Shown: positions 58,601 to 64,000 of the stretch, in pieces
Layout of the letters: the number at the start of each line of letters is the position of its first letter
How positions within the stretch are numbered: the stretch's first letter is position 1
Origin: Nemertoderma westbladi
Lineage: Eukaryota > Xenacoelomorpha > Nemertodermatida > Nemertodermatidae
Direction of reading: 5' to 3'
Length of the DNA: 64,000 nt
Assembly: GCA_032718475.1 (NCBI GenBank)
Contig: JAUCBJ010007175.1
Coordinates: 60,290-124,289, forward strand
Position numbers and translations under genes: made by a program
The notes under the pieces: generated by a model
What the model saw: the letters and a program-made list of their open reading frames with translations, nothing else
Database searches by the model: none
Told to the model about the DNA's origin: nothing

Positions 58601-61485
58601 TCCATCAAACACATAGATAGAGTTCTACAGTTACACCATCCATCAAACACATAGATAGAGTTCTACAGTTACACCATCCATCAAACACATAGATAGAGAT
58701 ATAAAGTTACACCATCCATCAAACACATAGATAGAGTTCTACAGTTACACCATCCATCAAACACATATATAGAGATTATAAAGTTACACCATCCATCAAA
58801 CACATAGATAGAGTTCTACAGTTACACCATCCATCAAACACATAGATAGAGTTCTACAGTTACACCATCCATCAAACACATAGATAGAGATATAAAGTTA
58901 CACCATCCATCAAACACATAGATAGAGTTCTACAGTTACACCATCCATCAAACACATATATAGAGATTATAAAGTTACACCATCCATCAAACACATAGAT
59001 AGAGTTCTACAGTTACACCATCCATCAAACACATATATAGAGATTATAAAGTTACACCATCCATCAAACACATAGATAGAGTTCTACAGTTACACCATCC
59101 ATCAAACACATAGATAGAGTTCTAAAGTTACACCATCCATCAAACACATAGATAGAGTTCTACAGTTACACCATCCATCAAACACATAGATAGAGATTAT
59201 AAAGTTACACCATCCATCAAACACATAGATAGAGTTCTACAGTTACACCATCCATCAAACACATACAGTAGATAGAGATTATAAAGTTACACCATCCATC
59301 AAACACATAGATAGAGTTCTACAGTTACACCATCCATCAAACACATAGATAGAGATTATAAAGTTACACCATCCATCAAACACATAGATAGAGTTCTACA
59401 GTTACACCATCCATCAAACACATAGATAGAGTTCTAAAGTTACACCATCCATCAAACACATAGATAGAGTTCTACAGTTACACCATCCATCAAACACATA
59501 GATAGAGATTATAAAGTTACACCATCCATCAAACACATAGATAGAGTTCTACAGTTACACCATCCATCAAACACATACGATAGAGATTATAAAGTTACAC
59601 CATCCATCAAACACATAGATAGAGTTCTACAGTTACACCATCCATCAAACACATATATAGAGATTATAAAGTTACACCATCCATCAAACACATAGATAGA
59701 GTTCTAAAGTTACACCATCCATCAAACACATAGATAGAGTTCTACAGTTACACCATCCATCAAACACATAGATAGAGATTATAAAGTTACACCATCCATC
59801 AAACACATAGATAGAGTTCTACAGTTACACCATCCATCAAACACATATATAGAGATTATAAAGTTACACCATCCATCAAACACATAGATAGAGTTCTAAA
59901 GTTACACCATCCATCAAACACATAGATAGAGTTCTACAGTTACACCATCCATCAAACACATAGATAGAGATTATAAAGTTACACCATCCATCAAACACAT
60001 AGATAGAGTTCTACAGTTACACCATCCATCAAACACATACAGTAAATAAAGTTCTACAGTTACACCATCCATCAAACACATACAGTAGATAGAGATATAA
60101 AGTTACACCATCCATCAAACACATAGATAGAGATATAAAGTTACACCATCCATCAAACACATAGATAGAGTTCTACAGTTACACCATCCATCAAACACAT
60201 AGATAGAGATATAAAGTTACACCATCCATCAAACACATAGATAGAGATTATAAAGTTACACCATCCATCAAACACATAGATAGAGTTCTAAAGTTACACC
60301 ATCCATCAAACACATAGATAGAGTTATAAAGTTACACCATCCATCAAACACATAGATAGAGTTCTACAGTTACACCATCCATCAAACACATAGATAGAGA
60401 TATAAAGTTACACCATCCATCAAACACATAGATAGAGTTCTACAGTTACACCATCCATCAAACACATATATAGAGATTATAAAGTTACACCATCCATCAA
60501 ACACATAGATAGAGTTCTACAGTTACACCATCCATCAAACACATAGATAGAGTTCTACAGTTACACCATCCATCAAACACATAGATAGAGATATAAAGTT
60601 ACACCATCCATCAAACACATAGATAGAGATATAAAGTTACACCATCCATCAAACACATAGATAGAGTTCTACAGTTACACCATCCATCAAACACATAGAT
60701 AGAGATATAAAGTTACACCATCCATCAAACACATAGATAGAGATATAAAGTTACACCATCCATCAAACACATAGATAGAGTTCTACAGTTACACCATCCA
60801 TCAAACACATAGATAGAGTTATAAAGTTACACCATCCATCAAACACATAGATAGAGATTATAAAGTTACACCATCCATCAAACACATAGATAGAGTTCTA
60901 CAGTTACACCATCCATCAAACACATATATAGAGATTATAAAGTTACACCATCCATCAAACACATAGATAGAGTTCTACAGTTACACCATCCATCAAACAC
61001 ATAGATAGAGATTATAAAGTTACACCATCCATCAAACACATAGATAGAGTTCTACAGTTACACCATCCATCAAACACATACAGTAAATAAAGTTCTACAG
61101 TTACACCATCCATCAAACACATACAGTAGATAGAGATATAAAGTTACACCATCCATCAAACACATAGATAGAGATATAAAGTTACACCATCCATCAAACA
61201 CATAGATAGAGTTCTACAGTTACACCATCCATCAAACACATAGATAGAGATTATAAAGTTACACCATCCATCAAACACATAGATAGAGATATAAAGTTAC
61301 ACCATCCATCAAACACATAGATAGAGATTATAAAGTTACACCATCCATCAAACACATAGATAGAGTTCTACAGTTACACCATCCATCAAACACATAGATA
61401 GAGATATAAAGTTACACCATCCATCAAACACATAGATAGAGATCTACAGTTACACCATCCATCAAACACATAGACGGAGATACAC
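52630..61485. repeat. 38/39-bp minisatellite, ~8.9 kb, about 230 copies
   Basis: The core is CCATCCATCAAACACATA, followed by a variable half: GATAGAGTTCTACAGTTACA, or GATAGAGATTATAAAG, GATAGAGATATAAAG, or CAGTAGATAGAGATATAAAG / CAGTAAATAAAGTTCTACAG. The variants alternate in recurring blocks of several hundred bp, so there is higher-order order. No convincing gene lies inside. Confidence 0.97.
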
Positions 61486-62135
61486 CACAACCACAACCAC
61501 AACCACAACCACAACCACAACCACAACCACAACCTCAACCACAACCACAACCTCAACCACAACCTCAACCACAACCACAACCACAACCTCAACCACAACC
61601 ACAACCACAACCACAACCACAACCACAACCACAACCACAACCACAACCTCAACCTCGACCACAACCACAACCACAACCTCAACCACAACCACAACCTCAA
61701 CCACAACCACAACGTCAACCACAACCACAACCACAACCACAACCACAACCACAACCACAACCACAACCTCAACCACAACCTCAACCACAACCTCAACCAC
61801 AACCACAACCACAACCACAACCTCAACCACAACCACAACCACAACCATCAACCACAACCACAACCACAACGTCAACCACAGCCACAACCACAACCACAAC
61901 CACAACCTCAACCACAACCACAACCACAACCACAACCACAACCACAACCACAACCACAACCACAACCACAACCTCAACCACAACCACAACCACAACCACA
62001 ACGTCAACCACAACCACAACCTCAACCACAACCTCAACCACAACCACAACCACAACCACAACCACAACCACAACCACAACCTCAACCACAACCACAACCA
62101 CAACCTCAACCACAACCTCAACCACAACCACAACC
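61486..62135. repeat. (ACAACC)n hexanucleotide satellite
   Basis: About 108 copies with variants CTCAACC, CGTCAACC and one CATCAACC. Begins straight after the 38-bp array and ends at CCCATCAAAAACGTAGAG. Codon-periodic, so - strand frames appear as W-L-W-L or V-V-V repeats; not coding. Confidence 0.97.
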
Positions 62136-62220
62136 CATCAAAAACGTAGAGTTGGAACAACCAAAATTGTGGGAGAGAGTTAAATTAATTGTTTTCATGT
62201 AATTGAAATAGTAACATGAT

Positions 62221-62226
62221 TTTATT
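62221..62226 (-). terminator. Poly(A) signal of the LU-domain gene
   Basis: AATAAA on the - strand (TTTATT on +), 126 bases after the stop codon at 62352. Confidence 0.55.
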
Positions 62227-62351
62227 TAATGTATTTTATGATAAAATGATCTCGAGGGATGACAGGCTAGCAGGTAATTAATTATTGACTATTAGAAGCT
62301 GACCTACTGTACCCATAGCCCACACCCACACCCACACAAAGTTGCTGATAG

Positions 62352-63014
62352 TTAATTTAAACCAATAGCAATTGCTACTGCCAACACAACAGCTGTAACA
62401 GCTCCATTGATACGATTTGCCCAACTTGTAGTCGTGTGTGTTTCAGCTGTAGTCGAAGGTTCTGTTGTGGTTGTAGTCGTTGTAGTTGTAACCGGATCAA
62501 ATGCGGGATCGTTCCAATCAACTTCTCCATTGGCATCCAGGTAGTCGGTTTCCCAGACTCGGTCTCTTCCTATTTTGTTGCACATGTCTGTTCCATTGCA
62601 GCAAACTTGCTGACAACTTAGATGTCTGGGATCCAACCTGTCTTCGTCAGCCGGCGCGTATTCCCCAGAAGCAATCCATGCTTCCATGCAATCATCTTCA
62701 TTGATTTTTTCTACACAAGCCGTTGGTTCGCAAATCTCTACCCTTGTATACATCAAACCTTTGGCATCTACGTTGTTGATAGTCCCTGTGGCTGTCGCTT
62801 GCATGAAGAATATGCGACATCCTGCACAATCCGTTGTAACGACACCTTCCTTTTCGAGGAACCATGGAGCATCGGCGAATATGTCTGGGCGCGATGACTT
62901 ATAAGTAATCATGGTGTACTCGTCCATACAAGAAATACCTGTTACCCGTATAACCTCTTCTGTAACGATTGAAATAACAATGAGTAGTATGATATTGACA
63001 TGTTCAATATTCAT
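62352..63014 (-). CDS. Ly6/three-finger (LU-domain) GPI-anchored surface protein
   Basis: 220 aa from an ATG at 63014. Residues 1-26 form a signal peptide with hydrophobic core ILLIVISIV. Ten cysteines follow (29, 63, 66, 95, 100, 109, 134, 138, 139, 145); the last four, ending CCNGTDMCN, are the hallmark C-C-x-x-D-x-C-N-like close of Ly6/uPAR domains. Residues ~176-197 are an almost pure Thr stretch, a probable O-glycosylated stalk. Residues ~199-220 are small and hydrophobic (VTAVVLAVAIAIGL), a GPI-attachment or membrane signal. The spacing between Cys 29 and 63 is long for the family. It appears uninterrupted by introns, which is unusual for Ly6 genes, so a retrocopy or intron loss is possible. 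Ligand unknown. Confidence 0.75.
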   Translation of the reverse strand: MNIEHVNIILLIVISIVTEEVIRVTGISCMDEYTMITYKSSRPDIFADAPWFLEKEGVVTTDCAGCRIFFMQATATGTINNVDAKGLMYTRVEICEPTACVEKINEDDCMEAWIASGEYAPADEDRLDPRHLSCQQVCCNGTDMCNKIGRDRVWETDYLDANGEVDWNDPAFDPVTTTTTTTTTEPSTTAETHTTTSWANRINGAVTAVVLAVAIAIGLN

Positions 63015-63298
63015 GTTGCTTTATTGTGGACGAATTGAATATTATTACTAATACTATTGAATGATGATAGTGTTTATAATTTTTATAATTAATAATAATT
63101 TATACTTTATACAATATGAATTAATATGGTTATAATACAATAATACAGGAAGAACTTCCCACGGGTGGCACTTTAAGATCTTTGTAAACCAAACTTCAAC
63201 TCCATTCCACGAAATTTGTTGTAAGTATTGCGGACAACGGTTCCACGTGCGCCATTGCACCGAGGTATCACCACTGTCACACTTAGCACGAACTTATG
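63015..63298. other. Upstream flank of the LU-domain gene
   Basis: AT-rich (63040-63150) then mixed sequence. The promoter should lie here but no TATA box or initiator can be assigned with confidence. A short - strand frame (63054-63260) has no supporting feature. Confidence 0.35.
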
Positions 63299-63300
63299 GC

Positions 63301-63314
63301 GGGGGGGGGGGGGG
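63301..63314 (+). repeat. G tract
   Basis: Fourteen G in a row, followed by TTTATTCCCCCC. Confidence 0.95.
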
Positions 63315-63384
63315 TTTATTCCCCCCTCAGGTACAATTTTCAAATATTTGATTCACCTAGTACGAATCACCTTTATTTCACCTA

Positions 63385-63585
63385 GAACAGAATTTAATGA
63401 GGATTACAAATCTAAAAACCGCATAATGTGACCTCTTTCCGTTCTCGAGTTATCACTGTTTTTCCGTGTGAAGGTCTGTCCGTCAAATTGTAAGAAAGAC
63501 AGAAGACCGAAAGACAGACAGATAGACTAGATTCCACCAAAAATTAAAACTGACTTCGGAAATGAAATCAGCGACCCAAAAACCC
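63385..63585 (+). repeat. Diverged interspersed repeat, copy 2
   Basis: Same ordered blocks as 1003-1270 (AGAATTTAATGAGGAT, GAGTTATCACTGT, runs of agacagac). The two copies differ at many sites, so they are old. Confidence 0.45.
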
Positions 63586-64000
63586 CAGTAAAGAACATTT
63601 TAGCTCGTTGGTGTGCATCCTTCGTGCCAGAAATAATTAACCAACCAGAACATAGACAGTCAATTTTGGCGGGGCGGTTTAAACTTTGAAGGGCATTTTC
63701 TTGGAATGAAATGAAATTCATTTTCAAATTACTACTCCTCCGTCATTTTTCAATAAATTTTCTTCGTTTTTGGCTCATATGGAATTTTGATAAATATTAC
63801 TATTTTTTCTAATTAGCCAATTTTAATTAAAAGTATGATAATTTATTAATTAAATTAATTAATTACAATAAAAATTGCTAATTAAAAATTATTATTAAAT
63901 TATAAATTATTTTGTAGAGTCGATGACGCTGAGTCCAAAAAAGTTAGTCTCAAGAAATTTGGACTAAAATTGAGGAATTAGTAGCAATTTAAGTGAAATC
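63586..64000. other. AT-rich intergenic end of the window
   Basis: No gene or repeat that I can support. A TTTTGTAG at about 63911-63918 followed by GTCGATGACG could be an exon start, but the window ends before this can be judged. Confidence 0.35.

Noticed and set aside
61386-62160. W-L-W-L and V-V-V repeat ORFs on the - strand
   Set aside because: Translation of the ACAACC hexanucleotide repeat.

Overview
The window is animal nuclear DNA, almost certainly from an invertebrate. It has phase-consistent spliced exons, a BEL/Pao-class LTR retrotransposon (a class unknown in mammals), a 5'-truncated LINE, a Ly6/three-finger-type GPI-anchored protein gene and very large tandem-repeat arrays. No prokaryotic feature is visible. 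The species cannot be named from the sequence.

Layout: (1) 1-22602, + strand: the last four exons of a gene encoding a coiled-coil protein, most like the C-terminus of a laminin beta chain. Its second-to-last intron (668-21198) is filled by a ~19.2 kb array of about 640 copies of a 30-bp unit. The unit contains the 3' splice site and first bases of the next exon, so the array seems to have grown from the exon boundary. The last intron holds a 15-bp repeat. (2) 22808-52334: an LTR element ('A', - strand) with ~558-bp LTRs, no polymerase, gag-like ORFs and much CT-rich repeat. (3) Nested inside A, 26030-48272: a second LTR element ('B', - strand) with 1235-bp LTRs and a 5-bp target duplication. 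Read on the - strand it holds an unrecognised coiled-coil ORF, BEL-type gag with aspartic protease, pol (RT, RNase H, integrase), then a ~1.4 kaa ORF of unknown function with zinc-knuckle motifs. Without later insertions B is ~20 kb, very long for this class. (4) Two insertions of one LINE family inside B: 2.1 kb in its 5' LTR, and a ~65-bp stub splitting the last ORF. (5) 52340-62135: three abutting satellites, (CGGA)n, a 38/39-bp minisatellite and (ACAACC)n. (6) 62352-63014, - strand: a single-exon secreted/GPI-anchored LU-domain protein.

Insertion order can be read from the nesting: A landed about 200 bp downstream of the laminin-like stop codon, B landed in A, and the LINE copies landed in B. 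The LTRs of B match except for one difference I noticed, so B is young. Its 5' LTR is split by the LINE and its last ORF is broken, so this copy is probably no longer autonomous.

The two observations I would follow first are the splice-acceptor-bearing minisatellite, whose units are in frame with the downstream exon, and the giant BEL-like element with two additional unrecognised ORFs.
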